A stretch of 9,563 nucleotides of DNA from Sediminibacterium sp. (GTDB taxonomy: Bacteria; Bacteroidota; Bacteroidia; Chitinophagales; Chitinophagaceae), in NCBI GenBank assembly GCA_028288645.1, contig JAQBNJ010000568.1:1-9563 (forward strand), given 5' to 3'. A program made the translations under genes and the position numbers. Of this stretch, positions 1 through 6,795 are shown piece by piece. The notes under the pieces are model-generated. The model was given only the letters and a program-made list of their open reading frames with translations, searched no databases and was not told the origin of the DNA. Positions within the stretch are counted from its first letter, which is position 1; every line of letters begins with the position of its first letter.

Positions 1-63
1 ACCCAAACGTATTTGAAAAAACTTAGTTTCGGAATATGCACTATTTACTGCGGAAGCAAGTAG
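1..63 (+). CDS. ubiE: C-terminal end of an upstream gene, probably UbiE/MenG methyltransferase (partial)
   Basis: Frame 1 is open from the window edge to a TAG at 61-63 and ends in LSFGICTIYCGSK. This resembles the C-terminus of Bacteroidota demethylmenaquinone/2-polyprenyl benzoquinol methyltransferases as I recall it (a ..FGIC.(I/L)Y.G.K ending), the SAM-dependent enzyme of the last C-methylation step of menaquinone synthesis. ubiE lying directly before porT is an arrangement I know from this phylum. Only 20 residues are visible and no SAM-binding motif can be checked, so the name is an inference. The reading frame overlaps the start of porT by 28 bases, which suggests translational coupling. 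Confidence 0.5.
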   Translation, partial: TQTYLKKLSFGICTIYCGSK

Positions 64-758
64 TCCTGCCTGTTATCATCCTTCTTTCCTGCGCATCGCA
101 ACTGCATGCACAGAAGGAGATCTTTCGTCGTTACCACGATGATATGACGTATTATTTTGGGTTAACACTGGGCTACAATTATTCTTTTTTACACATTTCC
201 AAATCACCGATGTTCCTGCAGAATGATAGTATTATGTCTGCAGAACCCGGATCAAGCGGCGGTATTGCCATGGGGTTGATGGCTACAGCCCGGCTGAGCA
301 GTCATTTCCAGGTTAGACTAAACCCGCAACTAATCATCGGTGGTTCCAAATACATCGCATACAATCTCAGTAAGACCAAACTAGGCGAACAGGCTTTCCA
401 GAATCAAACACTGCCTTCTACAATAGTAAGTTTCCCGGTACAGGTAAAATTCAATTCCGATCGCATCGGGAATTTCAGGACCTACCTGCTGGGCGGATTA
501 AAATTTGATACGGACCTCTCCAGTAACTCAACGCAGAGAAATGCAGAAGACATCATCAAACTCAAAGCCAACGACCTTGGTTTTGAACTCGGTGTTGGCT
601 TTAATTTTTACTTACCCTTTGTTACCATTTCTCCTGAGCTTAAGATCAGCAATGGTTTTTCCAATCTCCACCAGCTTGATCCCAATCTTAAGTATTCCAA
701 TGTACTCGACAGGATCCTTTCGAGGATGATCGTGTTCTCGATTCATTTTGAAGACTAA
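36..758 (+). CDS. porT: PorT-family outer-membrane beta-barrel protein (type IX secretion/gliding)
   Basis: The product is 240 residues, the usual size for the PorT/SprT family. PorT is needed for type IX secretion of gingipain-like and gliding proteins in Bacteroidota and is placed in the outer membrane. Residues 1-25 form a signal peptide (basic MHYLLRK, hydrophobic VVLPVIILLSCAS, cleavage probably after LHA). The mature part alternates polar and hydrophobic residues as expected of a small barrel. Family-like stretches are YYFGLTLGYNYSFLHI near 39-54, TIVSFPVQVKFNSDRIGNFR near 129-148, LGFELGVGFNFYLPF near 181-195 and the terminal strand SRMIVFSIHFE, which ends in an aromatic-rich strand typical of BAM substrates. 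ATG 36 is the only Met that keeps the signal peptide; it lies inside the preceding frame. PorT proteins are divergent, so a generic outer-membrane barrel remains possible. Confidence 0.82.
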   Translation: MHYLLRKQVVLPVIILLSCASQLHAQKEIFRRYHDDMTYYFGLTLGYNYSFLHISKSPMFLQNDSIMSAEPGSSGGIAMGLMATARLSSHFQVRLNPQLIIGGSKYIAYNLSKTKLGEQAFQNQTLPSTIVSFPVQVKFNSDRIGNFRTYLLGGLKFDTDLSSNSTQRNAEDIIKLKANDLGFELGVGFNFYLPFVTISPELKISNGFSNLHQLDPNLKYSNVLDRILSRMIVFSIHFED

Positions 759-763
759 AATAG

Positions 764-874
764 CAGCTGCGAGCTTTGAGCCTCGAGCTATGAGCTTGCG
801 CGGCTTACATTCATACGTTTTTTTCTTCTCATGGCAGTGCCAGCTCACAGCTCATAGCTCATAGCTCACAGCTG
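764..874. repeat. Intergenic inverted repeat 1, arms of a 7-base word (tGAGCTn / AGCTCAn)
   Basis: The left arm (764-797) and right arm (841-874) are imperfect reverse complements: by hand about 27 of 33 positions pair, starting with CAGCTG at both outer ends. Each arm is also a tandem array. GAGCT or GAGCC starts at 771, 778, 785 and 792; AGCTCA starts at 842, 849, 856 and 863, followed by AGCTG at 870. Both have a strict 7-base step. The 43-base loop carries seven T at 818-824. The element fills most of the gap between porT and the dihydroorotase gene and ends 30 bases before that start codon. Function unknown; a terminator or mRNA structure is possible, but no T-run follows the outer stem. 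Confidence 0.85.
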
Positions 875-904
875 ATTTCCCAACTTTTAGCTAAATTGCC
901 GCCT

Positions 905-2245
905 ATGAAACAGTACATCATTAAAGATACCTGCATTGTAAACGAAGGAGAAAAGATCTATGGCGATGTATTGATCAAAAAAGGAAGGATAGAAAAAATA
1001 GCGGCATCTATCGATACCAAAGAAAAAAGTATTGAAGTGGATGGAACGGATCAGTTTTTGATACCCGGTGCGATTGATGACCAGGTACATTTTCGCGAGC
1101 CGGGATTGACGCATAAGGCCACGATCTATACTGAATCACGCGCGGCTGTTGCAGGCGGTGTAACAGGGTTTATGGAAATGCCCAATACACAACCACCGGT
1201 TTTTACACAGGAACTACTGGAAAATAAATATGAGATCGCACGCAATACCTCGCTTGCCAATTATTCATTTTTCATGGGTACTTCCAATGATAATATTGAA
1301 GAGATCCTGAAAACAAATGAAAAGAAACACGAGGTATGCGGAGTAAAAGTGTTTATGGGTTCCTCAACAGGGAATTTACTGGTAGATAATCCATTGATGC
1401 TCGACAAAGTGTTTTCAGGTTCAGAATTATTAATAGCAACGCATTGTGAAGACGAAGCCATCATCAAAGCCAATTTACAGGCATTGAAGAATCAGAAAGG
1501 AAAACTGGAACCCTCAGATCATCCCATTATCCGCAATGAAGAAGCCTGTTTCGAATCTTCCTTCAAGGCCATTCAATACGCAAAAAAATACAATAGCCGT
1601 TTACATATTTTACATATCAGCACCGAAAAAGAATTGCAACTGTTCAGTAATATGTTGCCGCTGGCAGACAAACGCATTACCGCTGAAGTATGCGTGCATC
1701 ATTTACATTTTACGAGCGATGATTATGCTGTTCTGGGTAACCGCATCAAATGCAATCCAGCCATCAAAGCGCCCCATAACCGGGAAGCTTTGTGGAACGC
1801 TCTATTAGACGACAGGTTAGATGTAATAGCCACCGACCACGCTCCGCATACCTGGGAAGAAAAACAGGAAGATTATGAACATGCGCATGCCGGCTTACCG
1901 CTGGTACAGCATTCTATACAACTCATGCTGCATTATGTGAAAGAAGGAAGGATCAGTATAGAAAAAGTAGTTGAGAAAATGAGTCACGCGGTAGCTACCT
2001 GCTTCCAGGTCAAAGAACGCGGTTTTATCCGCGAAGGATATCATGCGGACCTGGTGCTCATAAACATGAACCAACCGAATACCGTTGCCAAAGAAAACAT
2101 CCTCTACAAATGCGGCTGGAGCCCTTTGGAAGGATTTACTTTCCCCGCCTCTGTAACCCATACATTTATAAATGGCCACCTGGTTTATGGAAATGGGGTG
2201 TTCGATGAATCACAGATGGGGGAACGTATGAATTTTAACAGGTAA
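905..2245 (+). CDS. pyrC: Dihydroorotase
   Basis: This 446-residue amidohydrolase catalyses reversible cyclisation of carbamoyl-aspartate to dihydroorotate, the third step of de novo pyrimidine synthesis, in the cytoplasm. The motif order fits: DDQVHFREPG (58-67), MEMPNTQP, GVKVFMGSSTG with Lys148 as likely carbamylated metal-bridging lysine, THCEDE with His180, LHILHIST with His234 and His237, and ATDHAPHTWEEK with Asp311. The first His of the usual HxH metal pair is Gln60; I recall the same QVH in other members of this dihydroorotase subgroup, so it is a subfamily trait rather than damage. ATG 905 is chosen over the in-frame TTG at 896 because MKQYIIKD is a natural N-terminus and the extension is only three residues. 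A hydantoinase or allantoinase role is less likely given the REPG motif. Confidence 0.93.
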   Translation: MKQYIIKDTCIVNEGEKIYGDVLIKKGRIEKIAASIDTKEKSIEVDGTDQFLIPGAIDDQVHFREPGLTHKATIYTESRAAVAGGVTGFMEMPNTQPPVFTQELLENKYEIARNTSLANYSFFMGTSNDNIEEILKTNEKKHEVCGVKVFMGSSTGNLLVDNPLMLDKVFSGSELLIATHCEDEAIIKANLQALKNQKGKLEPSDHPIIRNEEACFESSFKAIQYAKKYNSRLHILHISTEKELQLFSNMLPLADKRITAEVCVHHLHFTSDDYAVLGNRIKCNPAIKAPHNREALWNALLDDRLDVIATDHAPHTWEEKQEDYEHAHAGLPLVQHSIQLMLHYVKEGRISIEKVVEKMSHAVATCFQVKERGFIREGYHADLVLINMNQPNTVAKENILYKCGWSPLEGFTFPASVTHTFINGHLVYGNGVFDESQMGERMNFNR

Positions 2246-2249
2246 AAAA

Positions 2250-2353
2250 GTTTGTAGTTTGTGGTTTGTAGTTTGTAGTTGGGTTTCCGAATTTTTAAAC
2301 CACCCCACTAATGCAGCGACCCTAACTACAACCACAAACAACAAACTACAAAC
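2250..2353. repeat. Intergenic inverted repeat 2, arms of a 7-base word (GTTTGTA / ACAAACt)
   Basis: The left arm begins 4 bases after the dihydroorotase stop and consists of GTTTGTA, GTTTGTG, GTTTGTA, GTTTGTA at 2250, 2257, 2264 and 2271. The right arm (2322-2353) has ACAAAC at 2334, 2341 and 2348. The outer 13 bases pair perfectly (2250-2262 with 2341-2353) and most of the rest pairs with one single-base gap. The loop (about 2281-2321) has a smaller inner pair, GGGTTT with AAACC. The right arm ends 8 bases before the ATG of the MutS-like gene, so in an mRNA covering both genes the structure would sit against the ribosome-binding region. Confidence 0.87.
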
Positions 2354-2361
2354 AAACCCAA

Positions 2362-3675
2362 ATGCAGGTAGATAAAACCACGCTCGCCGATCTTTCGATT
2401 TTTCATAGTGAGGAAGAACAATCTGTTTTTTATCACCTTAACCATACGCAGACCAATGGTGGCAGGGAATACCTGCGGTACCTCTTAGGCAATCCTCTGA
2501 ATACGCTTGAGGAGATACTGGATACACAGCTAACGTTGAAGCAGCTGATGGAAGTGTCTAAAGAATGGCCCATTACAGTAACCAATGGTACGATCATGGT
2601 GATCGAGCGGTTCTATGAAACACAGATCAATCATTTTTCGCAACACCCCAATGCGGTTAACAGCCGGTTCTATAAAATATTGAACAACCCCGATTATTCC
2701 CTCCTTCGTTACACAGTTGAACATGCGGTTGATTTTACAAAAGGCATGCAACAGATCGTTGACCTTTTATTCGAAAAAAAACTGAGCAAACAATTGGCTA
2801 CCTGGGTAACACGTTTGTCGATGTTGCTGAGCAAGTCGATGATACAGGAGATCATGCGGGCCGATAAGAAAAAACTGACGCCTGAACAGGTATTGAGGTA
2901 TGGCGGTTTTATCCGGCATCATTATAAAGCGCAGAATTTTGAACTGGTAGACCTCTACAGCAAGTTCGATGCATACTTAAGCATTGCCTGGGCTTGCAAG
3001 AAGTATGAGTTTGCTTTTCCTGAGATCAAACCAAGTAAAGAGCCATACATTAAAGCAACAGGCCTCCATCATATGTTGTTGGAAGTACCGGTTTCCTATG
3101 ATATTGAATTGTCCGTAGAAAAGAATTTTCTTTTCTTAACCGGGGCAAACATGGCCGGCAAAAGCACTTTTATCAAAGCCGTGGGCGTATCCGCTTACCT
3201 GGCGCACCTGGGAATGGGCGTGCCTGCCAAAGAAATGCAATTGAGTTTGCTGGATGGGTTGCTGAGTAATATCCAGGTGGTAGATAATATCATTAAAGGA
3301 GAAAGTTTTTTCTTTAACGAAGTACAACGTATCAGGAATACGATCGAGAAAATAAGTGACGGAAAAAACTGGCTGATACTGATCGACGAATTATTCAAAG
3401 GCACCAATCAGCAGGATGCTGTTAAATGCAGCACGACCGTAATAGAAGGCCTGCGCAAAATGAAGAATGCCTTATTCATTCTTTCCACGCATTTATATGA
3501 AATAGGTGATGATCTGAGAAAATACAAAAACATACAGTTCCATTATTTTGAGACCTCTGTTAAAGATGACCAGTTGCTGTTCAGTTACCAATTAAAAGAG
3601 GGTATCAGCAATGACAGGTTGGGGTATTTGATCCTGAAGAAAGAGGGTGTAGTGGATCTGTTGGAGAAATTGTGA
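2362..3675 (+). CDS. Short MutS-like ATPase (MutS core/ATPase domains only)
   Basis: The 437-residue product ends in a MutS-type ABC ATPase domain. Walker A is TGANMAGKST (260-269, Lys267), the Q-loop/signature region is ESFFFNEVQRI (314-324), Walker B is LILIDELFKGTN (338-349, Asp342-Glu343) and the switch His is STH377. Residues 1 to about 240 look like the helical core/lever domain (domain III). The N-terminal mismatch-recognition domain with its Phe-x-Glu motif is absent, and there is no C-terminal Smr nuclease domain. It is half the length of canonical MutS (about 850 residues), so it is not the mismatch sensor itself. It belongs to the stand-alone MutS-related proteins common in Bacteroidota, whose role is not established; binding of branched DNA is a guess. 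The Walker motifs are intact, so ATPase activity is likely. Confidence 0.85.
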   Translation: MQVDKTTLADLSIFHSEEEQSVFYHLNHTQTNGGREYLRYLLGNPLNTLEEILDTQLTLKQLMEVSKEWPITVTNGTIMVIERFYETQINHFSQHPNAVNSRFYKILNNPDYSLLRYTVEHAVDFTKGMQQIVDLLFEKKLSKQLATWVTRLSMLLSKSMIQEIMRADKKKLTPEQVLRYGGFIRHHYKAQNFELVDLYSKFDAYLSIAWACKKYEFAFPEIKPSKEPYIKATGLHHMLLEVPVSYDIELSVEKNFLFLTGANMAGKSTFIKAVGVSAYLAHLGMGVPAKEMQLSLLDGLLSNIQVVDNIIKGESFFFNEVQRIRNTIEKISDGKNWLILIDELFKGTNQQDAVKCSTTVIEGLRKMKNALFILSTHLYEIGDDLRKYKNIQFHYFETSVKDDQLLFSYQLKEGISNDRLGYLILKKEGVVDLLEKL

Positions 3676-3679
3676 GGGG

Positions 3680-3840
3680 CACGAATTACACGAATTGAAA
3701 CGAATTGAAACGATAAACACATGACAGACTAACAAATCCGTGATCTTCCGTTATTATTCGTTTTACATACCGAATGAACTCTATAACCTACAGAGGGTCA
3801 ACAAGCCTGCGACAATTCGTTCTAATTCGTGTAATTCGTG
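3680..3840. repeat. Intergenic inverted repeat 3, arms of a 9-10-base word (ACGAATTnn)
   Basis: The left arm 3680-3707 and right arm 3813-3840 pair at 26 of 28 positions, with the outer 17 perfect. ACGAATT starts at 3681, 3690 and 3700; its complement AATTCGT starts at 3814, 3824 and 3833. The loop is about 105 bases and contains further pieces of the same word, including ATTCG 3756-3760 opposite CGAAT 3771-3775, a nested 5-base stem. The left arm starts 4 bases after the MutS-like stop codon. The gap 3676-3916 (241 bases) holds nothing else I can name; bases 3841-3916 are AT-rich and presumably carry the promoter of the DUF3179 gene, but I see no convincing -33/-7 pair. Confidence 0.87.
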
Positions 3841-3916
3841 TTGGAAAAATATCTTCCCTAATTCGCCATAACCTCTAAATTATAATTAACTTGATACAAT
3901 TAATTGCTGCATCACT

Positions 3917-5113
3917 ATGAGAAAATCTGTCTGGCTCATTATTCTTGGTTTGTTATACCTGATCACTTTAGAGATCATGAAAGTGTACTGGATCATGCCC
4001 TTTCCCGGTAGCCAGCAATCCGATTCTGTTTCATTTGCTTATTTCCTTCACAAAAATGCCTGGTGGCTACGTGTTGTGGGCGTGATACTTATTACGGGGC
4101 CCTTACTACGTTCATTGGCCAAAGGAAAATTCTGGCAAAGAACTTTATTGGTATTGGTGATCCTTTTGTACATGTTCATTTACTACCTGTTTAATTTCCG
4201 TTTCCTGGCTGATAAAATATTTTATGAGCCGAAAGAAAAAACGTTTGCGCCTGCGCTAACCGATACCACCAATAAAGACAAACTGGTGATCGGTGTGATC
4301 CTCAACAATGAAGCAAAAGCCTATCCGATTGAATTGATCGGTTACCACCACCAGGTGATCGACACCATGCAGCAGAAACCGATCATGGTTACTTATTGTA
4401 CCGTTTGCCGAAGTGGCCGTGTATTCGACCCGTTTGTGAATGGAAAATATGAGAAGTTCCGACTTGTGGGAATGGATCATTTCAATGCCATGTTTGAAGA
4501 TGCCACTACAAAAAGCTGGTGGCGCCAGGCCACGGGTGTTGCGATCGCGGGGAAATTAAAAGGGCAGCAGTTAACGGAGATCCCATCAACACAAATGCGT
4601 TTGGGTGAATGGCTCAGCATGTATCCTGATTCAAAAATATTTCAGCCCGATAGCAATTTCAAAAAACAATATGCCGGCCTGAAAGGTTTTGATGATGGCA
4701 CCATCAAAGGCAAACTCGAACACCGCGATTCATCATCCTGGCAAAATAAATCATGGGTAGTGGGCATAGCAGGTAAGACAAAAAGCAGGGCCTACGACTG
4801 GAACGAACTCGTTAAACAAAAAATGATCGTTGATTCATTGGATGAAATGCCATTGCTCTTAACTATAGAGCCCCACGGCAAAACCTTCTATGCACTCAGC
4901 AGAAACCTGGATGGGAAAATATTACAATTTGTACCGGGACTTACCGCCGGTGAGCTGGAAGACATGCAAACACACTCTATCTGGAAACTGAACGGAGCCT
5001 GTACACGCGGCCCATTACAGGGCAAACAATTACAACGTATACAGGCTTACCAGGAGTTCTGGCATTCGTGGAAAAGCTTCCATCCTAATACAACTACTTA
5101 TCAAATCATTTAA
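3917..5113 (+). CDS. DUF3179 domain membrane protein
   Basis: The 398-residue product has three hydrophobic helices at about 4-26, 48-67 and 73-94, then a large globular domain. That domain matches DUF3179: AYPIELIGYHHQVIDT, then MVTYCTVCRSGRVFDP with Cys161 and Cys164 as a CxxC pair, then GMDHFNAMFEDATTKSWWRQATGVAIAG, and near the end RGPLQGKQL and EFWHSWKSFHPNT. The family has no assigned reaction; the conserved Cys pair and His residues suggest metal or redox chemistry, which is inference. The side of the membrane is uncertain. The stop codon TAA (5111-5113) is one base before the ATG of the first bicupin gene, so the two are almost certainly co-transcribed and translationally coupled. Its last 27 bases are repeated upstream of the second bicupin gene. 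Confidence 0.85.
   Translation: MRKSVWLIILGLLYLITLEIMKVYWIMPFPGSQQSDSVSFAYFLHKNAWWLRVVGVILITGPLLRSLAKGKFWQRTLLVLVILLYMFIYYLFNFRFLADKIFYEPKEKTFAPALTDTTNKDKLVIGVILNNEAKAYPIELIGYHHQVIDTMQQKPIMVTYCTVCRSGRVFDPFVNGKYEKFRLVGMDHFNAMFEDATTKSWWRQATGVAIAGKLKGQQLTEIPSTQMRLGEWLSMYPDSKIFQPDSNFKKQYAGLKGFDDGTIKGKLEHRDSSSWQNKSWVVGIAGKTKSRAYDWNELVKQKMIVDSLDEMPLLLTIEPHGKTFYALSRNLDGKILQFVPGLTAGELEDMQTHSIWKLNGACTRGPLQGKQLQRIQAYQEFWHSWKSFHPNTTTYQII
5087..5108 (+). repeat. 22-base direct repeat, copy 1 (end of DUF3179 gene / leader of bicupin 1)
   Basis: This stretch encodes the final residues of the DUF3179 protein (NTTTYQI) and at the same time forms the leader of bicupin 1. It is identical over 22 bases to 5953-5974. 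Including the bases up to the ATG, 28 of 30 positions agree, with the same distance to the start codon. Confidence 0.93.
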
Positions 5114-5114
5114 A

Positions 5115-5879
5115 ATGAAACTGACTGCATGTGTCATCGGGTTATTCGCTTGTTTTTTTGTATCGGCGCAGGAACTGGTACCGGGTGTTTACTACTGGGA
5201 TAAGAGCCCTGCCACAAAAACAAAAACAGGCAGTGCCAAAAAAATATTTTCTGGATCAGGAATCCCACTTTCTCAACACACCATGAACGGAATTATTTTG
5301 TCTAAAGGGAAAACGATTAAGTATGAGCCTTCCGCTACAGACAATGAATTATTCTTTATTGTGAAAACCGGGCCGGTTTCTGTAACCCTGCTTGATAAAA
5401 AATATGCCATCGACAGGGGATCGGTAATTCTATTATTACCCGGCGATAAATTAAGTATCGAAAACATCGGGGATAAAGATGCAGAATTATATGAAATGGG
5501 TTCCCGATCCGTTGCAGCACCTGATCCCGAACGCGGAAAAATGGCAGGGCTCTCTTTCGTGATGAACTGGAACGATATGGTCTTTAAGCCAACTGATAAA
5601 GGTGGTGTGCGCCAGTTGTTTGACAGGAAAACAACCATGCTGGGCCGTTTTGATCTACATGTAACACAATTGAATGAAGGTTTTAACAGCCATCCGCCAC
5701 ATACCCATAAACTCGAAGAGATCATTCTCATGCTTGATGGAAATGCAGAAATGACTGTAGGAGAAGATCACCAGAAAGCCAATGCCGGAGATGTTGTGTG
5801 GATGGGTTCAATGGTATCTCACAATCTTACCAATGTAGGCAAAACGCCTTGTTTGTATTTTGCGATACAGTGGAATTGA
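5115..5879 (+). CDS. Exported bicupin protein, paralogue 1
   Basis: The 254-residue product has a signal peptide (MKLTACVIGLFACFFVSA, cleavage before QE) and two beta-barrel cupin halves. The C-terminal half (about 165-254) has a working-type cupin metal site: HTH with His196 and His198, Glu202, and His236 in GDVVWMGSMVSHNLTN, where the usual PxG of motif 2 is lost but His and Asn are kept. The N-terminal half (about 50-130) has the fold pattern (ELFFIVKTG, RGSVILLLPGD) but none of the ligand histidines, so it is probably structural. Bicupins of this layout include (S)-ureidoglycine aminohydrolase-like proteins, but the export signal and the lack of purine-degradation neighbours make that name unsafe. 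Substrate unknown. It follows the DUF3179 gene after one base. Confidence 0.85.
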   Translation: MKLTACVIGLFACFFVSAQELVPGVYYWDKSPATKTKTGSAKKIFSGSGIPLSQHTMNGIILSKGKTIKYEPSATDNELFFIVKTGPVSVTLLDKKYAIDRGSVILLLPGDKLSIENIGDKDAELYEMGSRSVAAPDPERGKMAGLSFVMNWNDMVFKPTDKGGVRQLFDRKTTMLGRFDLHVTQLNEGFNSHPPHTHKLEEIILMLDGNAEMTVGEDHQKANAGDVVWMGSMVSHNLTNVGKTPCLYFAIQWN

Positions 5880-5884
5880 TATTT

Positions 5885-5950
5885 GAAGAAAGATATTAGT
5901 TGTTAGATTTCATATGTTAGAAAAAACTTCGACAACTAACATCTTCTTTT
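5885..5950. repeat. Intergenic inverted repeat 4 (GTTAG / CTAAC words)
   Basis: The left arm 5885-5902 and right arm 5933-5950 pair at 14 of 18 positions; the strongest part is AGATaTTAGTTG opposite CAACTAAcATCT. TTAG recurs in the left half at 5896-5899, 5903-5906 and 5917-5920. It lies between the two bicupin genes, starting 5 bases after the first stop and ending 2 bases before the 22-base direct repeat. It is the weakest of the four inverted repeats in periodicity, but it has the same position and design. Confidence 0.7.
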
Positions 5951-5952
5951 CC

Positions 5953-5974
5953 AATACAACTACTTATCAAATCA
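5953..5974 (+). repeat. 22-base direct repeat, copy 2 (leader of bicupin 2)
   Basis: Perfect copy of 5087-5108, here in non-coding DNA, six bases before ATG 5981. In copy 1 the sequence is constrained because it encodes the DUF3179 C-terminus; here no such constraint exists, so identity points to recent copying or to a leader function. Confidence 0.93.
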
Positions 5975-5980
5975 ATTAAT

Positions 5981-6790
5981 ATGAGATCTTTTGTAGTTAT
6001 TACCAGTTTTTTTATTCCCATATCCCTGTCCGCACAAACGCTCTCGCCTGAACAGGATCTGGCAAAGGTAAGAATGAGCAGTCAAGAACATCTTATAGGT
6101 AAAGTATATACGCTCGATAATGCAAAACTATTTAATAGCAAAACATCCAGCTTTAAAGTTGTTTTTGATGGATCAAATGATGTTTTGACCAATCATTACA
6201 TGACCCTTATCACTTTACACAAGGGCGGTATGATGACGTATGCAGACTCTAAGGTTATGGAACATTTTTTTATAATAAAAAAAGGCTCAGTCAAAGTAAG
6301 CCTAAAAGGTAAAACGACATCGCTCAACAGGGGTTCTGTTGTTTTGCTACTTCCCACTGATATGATCAAATTTGAAAATGACGGTTCGGATGATATAGAA
6401 TATTATGAAATGACTTATATCGCTCACCCGGCCGATCTTGAAAGAGGTACCAGAGAGGGCGGCTCTTTTACCATGGATTGGAAGGACATGGCATTTAAGC
6501 CATCTGATAAAGGTGGCGTTCGTCAGTTGTTCGACAGGCGAACAGCTATGTTTAACCGTTTTGATATTCATGTAACACAATTGAACGAAGGAAATAAAAG
6601 CCATGACCCACACCAACACAAAAACGAAGAGATCATACTAATGCTCGAAGGCAATGCAGAAATGCAGATCGGCACAGACCATCAGAAAGCAAACCCGGGA
6701 GATGTTGTGTTCCTGTCTTCTAATATCTTACATAATCTTACTAATATTGGTAAGAGTGCGTGTTTGTATTTTGCGATTCAATGGAATTGA
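5981..6790 (+). CDS. Exported bicupin protein, paralogue 2
   Basis: The 269-residue product is a tandem duplicate of the preceding bicupin. It has a signal peptide (MRSFVVITSFFIPISLSA, cleavage before QT). The C-terminal cupin half keeps the metal-site set: HQH with His211 and His213, Glu217 and His251 of ILHNLTN. By hand alignment the last 104 residues are about 73% identical to paralogue 1, whereas the N-terminal cupin halves are clearly more divergent and the first 45 mature residues hardly align. As in paralogue 1, the N-terminal half has no ligand histidines. The shared invariant block KGGVRQLFDR precedes the second cupin in both. Substrate unknown; conservation of the metal site in both copies suggests that both are active. 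Confidence 0.85.
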   Translation: MRSFVVITSFFIPISLSAQTLSPEQDLAKVRMSSQEHLIGKVYTLDNAKLFNSKTSSFKVVFDGSNDVLTNHYMTLITLHKGGMMTYADSKVMEHFFIIKKGSVKVSLKGKTTSLNRGSVVLLLPTDMIKFENDGSDDIEYYEMTYIAHPADLERGTREGGSFTMDWKDMAFKPSDKGGVRQLFDRRTAMFNRFDIHVTQLNEGNKSHDPHQHKNEEIILMLEGNAEMQIGTDHQKANPGDVVFLSSNILHNLTNIGKSACLYFAIQWN

Positions 6791-6795
6791 AAACA

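Noticed and set aside
764..3840. CRISPR arrays in the intergenic repeats
   Set aside because: The repeat units are 7 to 10 bases with no spacers of constant length, the arms are inverted rather than direct, and no cas gene is present.
5273..5731. 152-residue minus-strand open frame
   Set aside because: It lies wholly antisense to bicupin 1, has no family resemblance, and bicupin 1 is supported by signal peptide, metal motif and a paralogue.
764..5950. Standard intrinsic terminators
   Set aside because: The stems are interrupted, loops are long (24 to 105 bases) and no T-run directly follows any right arm. A role in RNA 3' ends remains possible but cannot be called from sequence.
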